Source: JANQSP01 sp965226095
GTDB taxonomy: Bacteria > Bdellovibrionota > Bdellovibrionia > Bdellovibrionales > UBA1609
NCBI GenBank assembly: GCA_965226095.1
Contig: OZ245336.1
Location: 1,178,001-1,242,000 of the forward strand
Direction of reading: 5' to 3'
DNA length: 64,000 nucleotides
Shown: one piece after another, positions 34,781-43,586 of the stretch
Layout of the letters: each line of letters opens with the position of its first letter
Position numbering within the stretch: the stretch's first letter is position 1
The notes under the pieces: model-generated
The model's input: only the letters and a program-made list of their open reading frames with translations
Told to the model about the DNA's origin: nothing
The model's database searches: none
Translations under genes and position numbers: made by a program

Positions 34781-35860
34781 ATGAAAATATTACTTTTTAC
34801 TCTCGTTTTTTTAATTCATATACAAGCATCCACTGATGAAATATTGTCTCTCGCCTGGAAAATAAGTGCTGAAAGAGCTAATGGCTTAGGAACAGGTTTC
34901 TTTATATCACCGAACACATTTGTTACTAACTTTCATGTGTTAGCCCCTTTACTTCAACAAGCACAATTAAGAGATATACATATTATTCAAAATGGAAATA
35001 CTCAAGTTATTAGCGTGGCAAAAATTGTAAGTATGTCCGCATTACATGACTTGGCTATTGTACGAACCAGTCAATCAGTTGATTCTTATCTAAGAACAAC
35101 AAACCAGCCACTGCGTTCTCAGCAACCATTGGTTATTGCCGGTTATCCTAAAGGGCGACTGAGAGTACTTAGGCAAGTTGAACCTATTACTGTCAGCAGC
35201 GATCAAAGTATGAGTTTTCCCGTGAACCAACCTTCTTCTTTAAAAGGATCCAGTGGTGCTCCAATTATGAATCTTAGAAGTGAAGTAGTCGGAATTGTAT
35301 CGGAGATGTACTACAATATAGTAAATTTACCAATCACCATAGAACAATTAAATCATGTAATGAGGGGAAATCAATCTATAAACCGTTGTCACAATTGCAG
35401 GCCACAGGATTGGATTAATCAAGCATTACAGCAACTCACTCGTCTTGCGAACAGGGATAAAACTGCTCAATACAAACTAGGACTGTATTACTATGAAGGT
35501 GGAGTGGTAAAACAAAGCACATCACAATCTAAAAAATGGTTAAGAAAAGCTTCTAAAAAAGGTCATTTACATGCTCAAACTAAACTAAGTGAAATACTAT
35601 TTGAAGAACATAAAATGCATAGCACAGAAGGGCTACGTTGGTTGAGACAAGCAGCAGAGGGAGGTGTAGCACTGGCAAATTTTTTACTGAGCCAATTTAT
35701 ACTACAGTTTAGAGAACACTCATTTGCTGGAGAAGATTGGATAAATAGATATAACGAATTGGTTGAAAGAACCAGAACCCAGGGGCTGTATATTTCTTAT
35801 GATGTACCCTTGATGGACTCTGGTTCAAGTATATGTCAAAAATCTTTTTCATCACCTTGA
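34781..35860 (+). CDS. Secreted trypsin-like serine protease with Sel1 repeats
   Basis: The 359-residue protein has a signal peptide and a chymotrypsin-fold domain with the triad visible: His in VTNFHVLAP (about residue 47), Asp in LHDLAIVRTS (about 91) and Ser in KGSSGAPIMN (about 156, GSSGAP for GNSGGP). From about residue 220 there are two or three Sel1-type repeats (AQYKLGLYYYEGGVV, WLRQAAEGGVALANFLL). There is no PDZ domain, unlike HtrA. Sel1 repeats bind partners, so the protease may be targeted to a complex. Cys residues CHNC near residue 205 lie between domains. Single gene; promoter not evident. Confidence 0.85.
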   Translation: MKILLFTLVFLIHIQASTDEILSLAWKISAERANGLGTGFFISPNTFVTNFHVLAPLLQQAQLRDIHIIQNGNTQVISVAKIVSMSALHDLAIVRTSQSVDSYLRTTNQPLRSQQPLVIAGYPKGRLRVLRQVEPITVSSDQSMSFPVNQPSSLKGSSGAPIMNLRSEVVGIVSEMYYNIVNLPITIEQLNHVMRGNQSINRCHNCRPQDWINQALQQLTRLANRDKTAQYKLGLYYYEGGVVKQSTSQSKKWLRKASKKGHLHAQTKLSEILFEEHKMHSTEGLRWLRQAAEGGVALANFLLSQFILQFREHSFAGEDWINRYNELVERTRTQGLYISYDVPLMDSGSSICQKSFSSP

Positions 35861-36037
35861 GGTATTTGGGTTACCGTTTTTATCCTAAGCTCATAAAAAA
35901 CAAAACAATTATTTTTTGAATACTACTACTACAATAACCAAAAATATATTGCATATTTTAAAACTTGAACACAAAACACAGATTTGATAACATTTTTTAG
36001 TACAGTGATTAACTGGCACTCAACAAAAGGAGTCTTT

Positions 36038-36514
36038 ATGTTAAAAAACTTTTTTACTTATAACGGTAGAATTGGACGCAAAACTTATATTATTTCTGCC
36101 ATTCTAGTGTGGTGTGCAACGCTCCTTTTATTTGCACTGATAAACGGAGGAATATATGTCGCTGGTGGTTCGGTTATTGAAGCACTCCAGTCACCTGTTT
36201 ATAGTCAAATATATAAAGTTATTGGTGGTATTTTTACTCTTACTCTTGTATCATTCCCAGTCGTCAAAAGATTGCATGATATAAAAGCTTCAGGTTACTT
36301 CTTTTTATTCCTTCCAGCGATTGTCTTATTAAATTTGATATTCATGGATGCAAATGGACAGATAAGGTTTGAGTCATTAATGTGGATAAAATATGTCTTA
36401 AGCGGCTTATCCTGGCTATCTTTGGCCTTTATTCTTCTTATCTTCAAAAAAGGAACAGAAGGCCCAAATGCTTATGGACCGGATCCTTTGCCGACACAAA
36501 AGCCAAATGTTTGA
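36038..36514 (+). CDS. DUF805 membrane protein 4
   Basis: From the ATG at 36038, with AAAGGAG 7 bases upstream, the protein is 158 residues: FFTYNGRIGRKTYIIS, VVKRLHDIKASGYFF, and FKKGTEGPNAYGPDPLP. The frame is open 18 codons further upstream but without family similarity. Fourth DUF805 paralogue of the island, separated from the others by two secreted-protein genes. tRNA-Ile pseudo-copies follow 38 bases after the stop. Confidence 0.86.
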   Translation: MLKNFFTYNGRIGRKTYIISAILVWCATLLLFALINGGIYVAGGSVIEALQSPVYSQIYKVIGGIFTLTLVSFPVVKRLHDIKASGYFFLFLPAIVLLNLIFMDANGQIRFESLMWIKYVLSGLSWLSLAFILLIFKKGTEGPNAYGPDPLPTQKPNV

Positions 36515-36552
36515 AATTCAGCTGACAATGTTTTATATTTTGATGTGTTGTG

Positions 36553-36741
36553 GGGCCTGTAGCTCAGTTGGTTAGAGCACGTGCTTGATAAGGACCTGGG
36601 TTAGAACGTTGCTGGTTTTACACATTCGCCAGAAGAGAGGAGTTTTGGTACAATAGTTTGTTTGCAAAAAGGGACCTGTGGTATTTGCGATTAACATGAG
36701 CAAATAATACAGAGCTGTCCCTGTTTGTTATTTACTTGTTA
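36553..36741 (+). repeat. tRNA-Ile 5'-half repeat unit 1 (189 bp)
   Basis: The first 40 bases are identical to the intact tRNA-Ile (36931-36970, through the anticodon GAT and AAG). After that the sequence changes: no acceptor 3' strand or T-arm follows. The non-tRNA part holds a long hairpin (arms starting AGGGAC and ending GTCCCT, about 17 pairs with interruptions). Not a functional tRNA. Confidence 0.85.
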
Positions 36742-36930
36742 GGGCCTGTAGCTCAGTTGGTTAGAGCACGTGCTTGATAAGGACCTGGGTTAGAACGTTG
36801 CTGGTTTTACACATTCGCCAGAAGAGAGGAGTTTTGGTACAATAGTTTGTTTGCAAAAAGGGACCTGTGGTATTTGCGATTAACATGAGCAAATAATACA
36901 GAGCTGTCCCTGTTTGTTATTTACTTGTTA
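36742..36930 (+). repeat. tRNA-Ile 5'-half repeat unit 2 (189 bp)
   Basis: Identical to unit 1 as read by eye and directly adjoining both unit 1 and the intact tRNA-Ile. The three 40-base tRNA starts are thus spaced exactly 189 bases apart. Confidence 0.85.
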
Positions 36931-37007
36931 GGGCCTGTAGCTCAGTTGGTTAGAGCACGTGCTTGATAAGCGCGGGGTCAGAAGTTCGAGTCTTCTCAGG
37001 CCCACCA
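36931..37007 (+). tRNA. tRNA-Ile (GAT)
   Basis: 77 nt with encoded CCA. Acceptor GGGCCTG/CAGGCCC, anticodon stem CGTGC/GCGCG with loop TTGATAA (anticodon GAT), and T-arm AGAAG-TTCGAGT-CTTCT all pair. Usually found between 16S and 23S; here 5.4 kb from the 16S 3' end and followed directly by the fic stop codon in the other strand. Confidence 0.96.
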
Positions 37008-37009
37008 TT

Positions 37010-38065
37010 TTACTTCACAATCCACTTAGCTCCACGTCCTATTCCCAGAGCATGAATTTTTCCTTCATCTCTTAGCTGTCGTAAAATATGACGAATCATA
37101 TCCCGACTGATGCCAGGACAATCTTTTTCAATATCTGAAATAGAAAAACGGCCTATTTTATTTCTGATAGAAAGTTTAATTAGTTCTGATTTAGAACCTT
37201 TTCCTCCAGCAGTTTCCTTAATAAGAACCACTTTTTCTTCAAACTCCTTATAAGCTCGCAGTAAAACCATCCAAAAATACTCCATCCAAGGGAATGGATC
37301 ATGTTGAGCTTCATGCCAACCCTGAGAGCTTGTATGAAGAGTTCTATAATACCCTTCTTTAGTTTCTTCAAAGATTCTCTCCAAACTTATATATTTTCCC
37401 ACTTCGTAACCATGACGATTTAACATGAGAAGAGTTAACAACCTTGAAATACGACCATTCCCATCTTTAAAAGGATGAATACAGAGAAAATCTAAAGTCA
37501 AAAGAGGAAAGAGAATAAGAGGATCTGTATTAAAGTTATTTAAAAAATCCATATAGTTTTGAAAAAGGCTATCCATAGCTGAAGGTGTTTGAACAGCAGA
37601 GACAGGGGTGAAGCGTTCACGAATGACATTGCCATTTGAATCTCTTTCAATGATCTTATTGTCAGTCAATTTAAACTTCCCACCGTCTTCAGATAAATGT
37701 TGATAAATCATTGTATGCAGTTGTTTAACAACATTAACTGATAACTCCATATATTCATAAGATTCATGAATCAAATTAAGAGCATCTCTATAGCCTGCGA
37801 TTTCTTTTTCAGGTCGATTTTTTGGATCTGTAGATTTGTTTACAAGTCCTTTAATCCTTTGATAAGGTGCTATGATCTGTTCAAGGCGATTAGAAGATTC
37901 AACAGACTCAATAATGGCGTGCTGTTTGAGGATCTTCAATACCTCTGTGGATTTCCTGCTAAAGAGATTTTGCTTTCCTCTGCACTCTCCAAGCTTCCTC
38001 AGATCAACTAGATGAGAGCCTGTAAAATTAAGAGAATCAATGAATTTTGGGTTTAATGATGACAT
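37010..38065 (-). CDS. Fic-domain protein with C-terminal winged helix
   Basis: Fic enzymes transfer AMP or another moiety to target hydroxyls. The 351-residue protein has the catalytic loop HPFKDGNGRISR (about residue 197) and an N-terminal SSNRLEQ helix (about 59) resembling the inhibitory S/TxxxE motif, with Gln where Gly or Asn is usual. The C-terminal 80 residues (FSISDIEKDCPGISRDMIRHIL) look like a winged-helix DNA-binding domain. That architecture is common in Fic proteins that control their own promoter. A perfect 12-bp-armed palindrome spans its promoter. It ends 3 bases from tRNA-Ile. Confidence 0.92.
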   Translation of the reverse strand: MSSLNPKFIDSLNFTGSHLVDLRKLGECRGKQNLFSRKSTEVLKILKQHAIIESVESSNRLEQIIAPYQRIKGLVNKSTDPKNRPEKEIAGYRDALNLIHESYEYMELSVNVVKQLHTMIYQHLSEDGGKFKLTDNKIIERDSNGNVIRERFTPVSAVQTPSAMDSLFQNYMDFLNNFNTDPLILFPLLTLDFLCIHPFKDGNGRISRLLTLLMLNRHGYEVGKYISLERIFEETKEGYYRTLHTSSQGWHEAQHDPFPWMEYFWMVLLRAYKEFEEKVVLIKETAGGKGSKSELIKLSIRNKIGRFSISDIEKDCPGISRDMIRHILRQLRDEGKIHALGIGRGAKWIVK

Positions 38066-38074
38066 TATAGTGGT

Positions 38075-38122
38075 AGTATAACTCTTAAATAGGGTAATGT
38101 CAGTATATATATTACCCTATTT
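38075..38122 (-). promoter_or_regulatory. fic promoter with palindromic operator
   Basis: On the minus strand: -35 CTGACA (38098-38103), 17-base spacer, -10 TATACT (38075-38080). The inverted repeat AAATAGGGTAAT (38087-38098) and ATTACCCTATTT (38111-38122) straddles the -35. The predicted transcript start (about 38068) is three bases from the ATG at 38065, so the mRNA would be nearly leaderless. Autoregulation by the Fic winged helix is inferred. Confidence 0.65.
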
Positions 38123-38326
38123 ATAGCAATTTTATCCCCTTTTTATAGTTCCTCTACCCATCAAAAATTGGAAAAAACACTCTAAAAACATGATTAGGAG
38201 AGGAGATAAACAAACTAATAGAAGAGCTGAGAAATATCCATTTGAAAAAGAGTATCTAAATTAATTATTTAAGGCACCAAAATATCAGGTGGAATTGTTT
38301 TTTCTAAATCTATTAGATGTTAGTAG

Positions 38327-39883
38327 CTACCTCGCCTGATAGGCTTCCGCTAGAATGGCACGAGAAAACCACTCAAGAGCTTTCTCATGGTTTTTAGGAA
38401 CACCTATTCCATATGAATATATTTCCCCTAACTCATACATTGCTTCATAATTTTCTTTTTGAGCAGCTAGTAAAAACCATTTTATAGCTTCTTTGTAATT
38501 TTGAGTAACACCATTTCCATGTAAATATATTTCCCCTAACTCATACATTGCTTCATAATTTTCTTTTTGAGCAGCTAGTAAAAACCATTTTATAGCTTCT
38601 TTGTAACTTTGAGTAACACCATTTCCATGTAAATATATTTTCCCTAACTTATACATTGCTTGTGGAGGAATAAATTTTATCGGTTTGTTCAAAAGTACTC
38701 TATATAAAAAATCTTTCCAACCTTTCCAACCTTTATCTGAATACACTCTGTCTGGAGAATAAGGCACATCTGAACGTAAATTTCCAGTTCTATGCATTTC
38801 TCTATATTGTTTTTGAGATCTTATACTCTGTTGCTGAACATACTCCTGCAATTCTACAAAACCAATATATACCAAAGGATCAGAGTTTCCCTGCACTGAC
38901 ATTAAATTCAAAACGGTAGTCTCCCTTTGTATTGGTGGCGCTCTATCTAACACAGAGGATGTTTTTTCTTCGCTAATATCCTTCTGAACAGAGGAATGAT
39001 CAGTTTCTGTTTCTTTTTCATAATTTTGTACTATATCTTCGTACATCTTCCAATTTAAAAGATCCATTTCTCTCTGAGATAACACACTCCCTACAGCTCT
39101 GTATGCATCTAGCCGATTACCATTATGAAACTTTTGTGCATACAATAAATGACCCTGTTGATCTATATACCTTCTGTTCATATGTTCATTATCATCCACT
39201 AACCTGGACCTTATATATGCTCGTGTCGTACCATTATACTTCATCCAACCCAAAAGACCCATTTCTTGTTTAAGTAAAATACTTTCTACCTCATCATATG
39301 CTTTTCCCATATCACGATCATATAAGGTATCTGCATACCGTAAATACCCCCCTTGACCTTTATAGTATTTTTTTACATCCCCAAACATATTTAACACTCC
39401 GGCTTTTTCCTCCACTTCTTTTGATTTCTCTTCAATAACCCCGCTAACTTCAATAAAACCATTTTTTTCAATGCGATAAACTACGTCTGAAGTATCTATT
39501 ACAGCTAAATCTTTTGTAAATGCACTCTCTCTATCTTTAAGCACTACTCTTCTATAATAATAAGAAGAAAAGGGATTCCTTCTATATTCTACCCTGTTGT
39601 TCTTGAGGCCTAAAAAGTCCTCCCATCCTTTCCATTCACCGGTGGATTCATAAAAAACTTTAGGCCTTGAAGGAAAGTTTTCCGGAAAAATTTCCCTTTC
39701 TTGTACCATCAATTCAAGAAAATCCGTTGTTTTACTAAGCTCTAAAGATCGTGAAAAATCTCTCGCACCTACATAAGACATCTGATCTCCTTTACCAGCT
39801 GAATTGACAAATACATCTGAGCATGGAGATGCAAAACAAATAAAATGTTGTATTAAAAGAATAAATAAAATTAAATATTTCAT
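38327..39883 (-). CDS. Secreted protein with Sel1 repeats and W-K-G-W repeat domains
   Basis: The 518-residue protein has a signal peptide (ending CFASPC) and four parts. Residues about 37-93 (GARDFSRSLELS through EWKGWEDFLG) and about 345-400 (VYIGFVELQEYV through KGWKGWKDFL) match the short repeat of bacterial and large-virus proteins with an ending P-x-x-x-Y-x-x-x-x-W-x-G-W-x-D-F/W-L-G. A second internal duplication spans about 175-270 (GGYLRYADTLY and GHLLYAQKFH). Three C-terminal Sel1 repeats (AMYELGEIYLHGNGV, EAIKWFLLAAQKENY) are nearly identical at DNA level over about 108 bases, so recently amplified. Two palindromes upstream (39935-39972) are shared with the gene at 43955. Function unknown; a secreted scaffold is likely. 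Confidence 0.8.
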   Translation of the reverse strand: MKYLILFILLIQHFICFASPCSDVFVNSAGKGDQMSYVGARDFSRSLELSKTTDFLELMVQEREIFPENFPSRPKVFYESTGEWKGWEDFLGLKNNRVEYRRNPFSSYYYRRVVLKDRESAFTKDLAVIDTSDVVYRIEKNGFIEVSGVIEEKSKEVEEKAGVLNMFGDVKKYYKGQGGYLRYADTLYDRDMGKAYDEVESILLKQEMGLLGWMKYNGTTRAYIRSRLVDDNEHMNRRYIDQQGHLLYAQKFHNGNRLDAYRAVGSVLSQREMDLLNWKMYEDIVQNYEKETETDHSSVQKDISEEKTSSVLDRAPPIQRETTVLNLMSVQGNSDPLVYIGFVELQEYVQQQSIRSQKQYREMHRTGNLRSDVPYSPDRVYSDKGWKGWKDFLYRVLLNKPIKFIPPQAMYKLGKIYLHGNGVTQSYKEAIKWFLLAAQKENYEAMYELGEIYLHGNGVTQNYKEAIKWFLLAAQKENYEAMYELGEIYSYGIGVPKNHEKALEWFSRAILAEAYQAR

Positions 39884-39934
39884 GTTTCTTTTTATATATT
39901 GAAACTAAAACATTCACCACTTTTTTCTTCAATT

Positions 39935-39972
39935 TTGTAAAATTTACAATATCTGCTTTGTAAAACTTACAA
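39935..39972. promoter_or_regulatory. Two TTGTAAA-type palindromes upstream of the Sel1 gene
   Basis: TTGTAAAATTTACAA (39935-39949) and TTGTAAAACTTACAA (39958-39972), centres 23 bases apart, about two helical turns. They lie 52-89 bases upstream of the minus-strand Sel1 gene. Near-identical cores occur at 43774-43788 and 43835-43849. Confidence 0.6.
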
Positions 39973-40132
39973 TATCTTAATAAGATGAATTAGTTGCCAC
40001 AGATTGTTGAAAATAATACTTTAAAAAATAAATTATAGTGAATCATAGCAAAATCCATCATGAAAAATACTCTTTCTTTTATCCAATTCTATGAGTATAA
40101 TATTATTTTATAAAATCCTTAGGAGGTAAATA

Positions 40133-40342
40133 ATGAGGCATGCTAATTGGCAATGTATTAAATGCAATAATCATGAATTTACAACTGATAAAGTATCTAC
40201 CACTGGTACAGGTTTTTCCAGATACCTTAATATTCAAAATAAAAAATTTTCTACAGTCACCTGTTCAAAATGTAAATTTACAGAAATGTATAAAGCACCT
40301 ACTTCTGCATTATCCAATATTTTTGACTTTTTTACCGGATAA
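40133..40342 (+). CDS. Small zinc-ribbon protein (DUF2082-like)
   Basis: 69 residues with two Cys pairs, CIKCNN (residue 8) and CSKCKF (residue 44), separated by TTGTGFSRYLNIQNKKFSTVT. The TGxGxSRxLxIQNxxF block and YKAPTSALSNIFDFFTG ending match the family named as putative nucleic-acid-binding zinc ribbons. AGGAGG lies 7 bases before the ATG. Cytoplasmic; function unknown. Convergent with the long minus-strand gene that ends at 40368. Confidence 0.85.
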   Translation: MRHANWQCIKCNNHEFTTDKVSTTGTGFSRYLNIQNKKFSTVTCSKCKFTEMYKAPTSALSNIFDFFTG

Positions 40343-40367
40343 GCTTTTCATAAGTTGTATCTCTATC

Positions 40368-43300
40368 TTAAAAAGGAATTTTAAAATAAACTTGAGGAAA
40401 AGATGATTGGAACCATGTTTTAGATTTTGGTAAACGATACACTTGAGTAGTTTCAAAATCATCTTCTGACATAGATTCTCTACTTGCCTGAACTTCCCAG
40501 AACTTTACAGGAGTTCTAAAACCATAAGAAGCCCCCAAAATAACCCACAAACTACTCCGTACCTGATATAGATATTCCAAACCGAAAGTCCATTCCAACC
40601 ATTGTGTATATGTACTCTTCAGTTTCTTCTGCCCTCTGTTACCGTACAACTGTAACAAATCTGATGCGATATCCTGATACATATCTGAAGCTGTTGAAAC
40701 ACCTTCCTGATCTAAAAGCGGTATACTTTTATAAGATGATAAATTCTCCAGAATGACCCAACGACTACGAACAGATGGAATGAGTAATCCAACAGGCAAA
40801 GTAAACACATGTTTAAATCCCATTGAAAGAGTACCTACACTTTGAGCCAAGTAATAAGATTGTAATAAAGCTCCAAAAATATCACCAGTAACAAATGAAC
40901 CAGCTTCTGTATCATCACCAGATAAAATCTGATAATTATTTTTATCTGTATTTGAGTGATCATCAAAACCCTGAGGCAATGCCTTCCTATATAGAGCCAC
41001 TTCCACAGGATTTATATCTTGATTCAAAGATCTGGCATAAGAAGCCTCAGGGAGCCAGTAAAAATTCTTACCAATCTGCCACGTAGAATCCCATACTACA
41101 CCGAACTTCCATCCATTCCAACTCTGTTCCTTTATATCATGATCATGATCATGATCTGTAAATTTATGATCAACAAAAAACTGCCAGAAGGAAACTTTAT
41201 TAGATAAATAATTAAAACGAAATTTTTGAGAGTAGCCAATATTAAAATACCCTCTTGAATGATAAGCATTAGAGACAAGCATCTCTTCTTCTTTTTCACC
41301 ACTATTATCTACCGATGCCATTATTATCGCTGATTCCCTTTCAAAACTATGTGACGAAGACAGAGAAGAAAACCAACGACCTTTTCGAAATAAAGGATAT
41401 CGAAAATTAACAGTAAGCTCCTGATCCAAAATCTCACCATTTTCAATAAGAAATCCATATCCTAAACCCCATGTTAAACGATATTTTCTATTTAAATAAT
41501 TAATAAAAAAAAGTTGAGAGTTTGAATAAGTAAAATTTAAATTACTGTCGAAATGAGTAAAAGCACTAATACCAATAAATTGAAGCACGTTGTGCATTAA
41601 ATAATCTGATAAACTAACACCCATCAATAATGCACTGGATATTCCAATATACATAGCGGCAAAGTTACTCCCATTGAATCTTATGTTTTTCAATGAAGAA
41701 TACGATTTATAATCTACACTGGCAGATTTTGATTTTTTTAAACCTTCACTCGCTTCTAAAGCGCTTTTATTTGAATGATCAACAGCAGACACTTTACTTT
41801 GCTTTTGAAAAGCAACTTCTCTAACCACCTTTTTATTAATAAAATTATTGTTATCATTATTCTTAGATAATAAAGGTTTATGTTTTTTAAAATGATACTT
41901 ATATAATACAGGTTGCTCTTTGCTTTTGATCAAAGGTATAATTTTATACTCATATTTATAAGGCGTTATCTCACAAGCTAAAAACTCTTTATTATTTATT
42001 TTGATTGCCTGAATGACTGTATCAGACGTAGACACTCTGTAAATAACACCAGCTTTATATTCATATATGGAAGAGCCATAAGGACTGGCACCAATAAAAT
42101 AAACAGATCCCCTTTCATCTATTTGCAATAAACTTCCATAATAACCGGAATAAGAAAAAAGTGGTTTTTTATTCCTATATAAAACTCTTCTACTGCCTTT
42201 TTGTTTAAAATAATAAATATTTTTATATTTATCAAATAAGGCATTCGAGTACACATCAGAATAAAACTTATCATTAAGGTAAAGTTTAAACCCTGTTAAA
42301 TTATTTTTTGTATCAATATAAAGCACTTTATCGCCCCTTAAGTCTGTAACATATTTTGATTCAAACGATTCATCACTTTTTAATCCTTTGGAAAACAATG
42401 AATAATGGATGGTATTTGGGGCTACTACTTCAGAAGAACGGGAATAATATTTATTATCTATTTTAAACACCTTACCAATAGGTAAATCTATTTTTTTATT
42501 AACCCATTCCCTGTTCTTCTTATTAAAACGTTTTAATACAGGTATGGATTTCATATCCTTGGATGTTAAAAAAAGAATCTCCTCCTTATCCTGATTAAAA
42601 GCAGAACAAGTAGCACTTTCAAATAAAACAGGAGTGGTGGAAGGCTTTTGTTTAACAGCTGAACTTAAATAATGATTAAAATAAGATTGTAGTATATCAT
42701 CAATAAATAAGTGTATATATTTAAAAGAAAATAACTCCCCAAATTTCGAAGATAATTTATCCTCTACGGGCAATTTTCTAATTTTTTTAACTTCAACTTT
42801 TTTAGGTTTTTTCTTATCTACTTTGAAGAATGAATGAATAGTTTCATGAGAATATTTTTCAGCCAACATAGCCATTAAATACCCACCATGAAGATATATT
42901 TCTTTTCCAAAGTGAGGGTTGCCCCATTGTTGAGTGAGAATTTTTCGTTTTTTAAACCAATCGATTTGATGCTGGTAGTGCTTAATTTGAGAGTATACAA
43001 AAGCTCTTGCTGCACCACTATAAAGGCGCCCTCCATCATGGCTTAAAGACTCTTTTAAGATAGAATCCCCTTCCAAAACAAAACGAGGCAGAAACATATT
43101 TGGATAAGGAGTAAAGGGGAGCAAAATAACAGCAAATAAAAAGCTGGGTAGTCTAAAAATTTTTTTCCAAAATGACGGAAATCGAGAATGGCTAAGTTGA
43201 AAAACATGATTTAACTCATGTTCAAGCAAACCATCAAACCAGGAAGATTCAGATAAAGTATCAAAAGCAAGTACCCCTGTTGGATACATACCTATTGTAT

Positions 43301-43586
43301 AAAAAGGAACAACTGTGGCAAAGCCATTGGAAATTTGAGACTTCGAAGAAAATAAAATAATATTAACAGGTTCATCTAAAGTTCTGTTTTTAAATTTGGA
43401 CATGGAGTCAAATTGAATTTTAATTTTTTTATTAATTTCATCGATGGAATCCAAGTACTGTTCATCAAAAATAATTCGATATTGTTCTTCTTCAAAAATT
43501 AAATATTTATTGTCACCACTCGGAACAAAGGCCAAAGAATAATGAGAAATAAACAACAAGATAAACAAATAAACAAATTTAAACAT
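40368..43586 (-). CDS. HExxH peptidase-like protein with C-terminal beta-barrel
   Basis: The 1072-residue protein has a signal peptide (IFLLFISHYSLAFVPS region), a metalloprotease-like N-terminal domain with LLEHELNHVFQLSHS (HExxH, about residue 119) and downstream FVLEGDSILKES (a possible third ligand Glu), a middle beta-propeller-like region (about 320-620) rich in short strands, and a C-terminal barrel with repeated aromatic strands ending FKIPF, the outer-membrane barrel terminus. It resembles the outer-membrane protein class with peptidase-MA-like and TolB-like parts. A His-Asp repeat (DHDHDHD) at about residue 810 may bind metal. Secreted and outer-membrane anchored. No partner genes recognised; likely transcribed alone. 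Confidence 0.75.
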   Translation of the reverse strand: MFKFVYLFILLFISHYSLAFVPSGDNKYLIFEEEQYRIIFDEQYLDSIDEINKKIKIQFDSMSKFKNRTLDEPVNIILFSSKSQISNGFATVVPFYTIGMYPTGVLAFDTLSESSWFDGLLEHELNHVFQLSHSRFPSFWKKIFRLPSFLFAVILLPFTPYPNMFLPRFVLEGDSILKESLSHDGGRLYSGAARAFVYSQIKHYQHQIDWFKKRKILTQQWGNPHFGKEIYLHGGYLMAMLAEKYSHETIHSFFKVDKKKPKKVEVKKIRKLPVEDKLSSKFGELFSFKYIHLFIDDILQSYFNHYLSSAVKQKPSTTPVLFESATCSAFNQDKEEILFLTSKDMKSIPVLKRFNKKNREWVNKKIDLPIGKVFKIDNKYYSRSSEVVAPNTIHYSLFSKGLKSDESFESKYVTDLRGDKVLYIDTKNNLTGFKLYLNDKFYSDVYSNALFDKYKNIYYFKQKGSRRVLYRNKKPLFSYSGYYGSLLQIDERGSVYFIGASPYGSSIYEYKAGVIYRVSTSDTVIQAIKINNKEFLACEITPYKYEYKIIPLIKSKEQPVLYKYHFKKHKPLLSKNNDNNNFINKKVVREVAFQKQSKVSAVDHSNKSALEASEGLKKSKSASVDYKSYSSLKNIRFNGSNFAAMYIGISSALLMGVSLSDYLMHNVLQFIGISAFTHFDSNLNFTYSNSQLFFINYLNRKYRLTWGLGYGFLIENGEILDQELTVNFRYPLFRKGRWFSSLSSSHSFERESAIIMASVDNSGEKEEEMLVSNAYHSRGYFNIGYSQKFRFNYLSNKVSFWQFFVDHKFTDHDHDHDIKEQSWNGWKFGVVWDSTWQIGKNFYWLPEASYARSLNQDINPVEVALYRKALPQGFDDHSNTDKNNYQILSGDDTEAGSFVTGDIFGALLQSYYLAQSVGTLSMGFKHVFTLPVGLLIPSVRSRWVILENLSSYKSIPLLDQEGVSTASDMYQDIASDLLQLYGNRGQKKLKSTYTQWLEWTFGLEYLYQVRSSLWVILGASYGFRTPVKFWEVQASRESMSEDDFETTQVYRLPKSKTWFQSSFPQVYFKIPF

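Noticed and set aside
36553..36930. Two extra tRNA-Ile genes
   Set aside because: Only the first 40 bases match; acceptor 3' strand, T-arm and CCA are missing, so they cannot be functional tRNAs.
36553..37007. CRISPR array
   Set aside because: Repeats are 189 bp, directly adjoining with no spacers, and contain tRNA sequence; no cas genes are present.
38382..38640. Tandem DNA repeats as CRISPR or minisatellite
   Set aside because: They are in frame and encode Sel1 repeats of about 36 residues.
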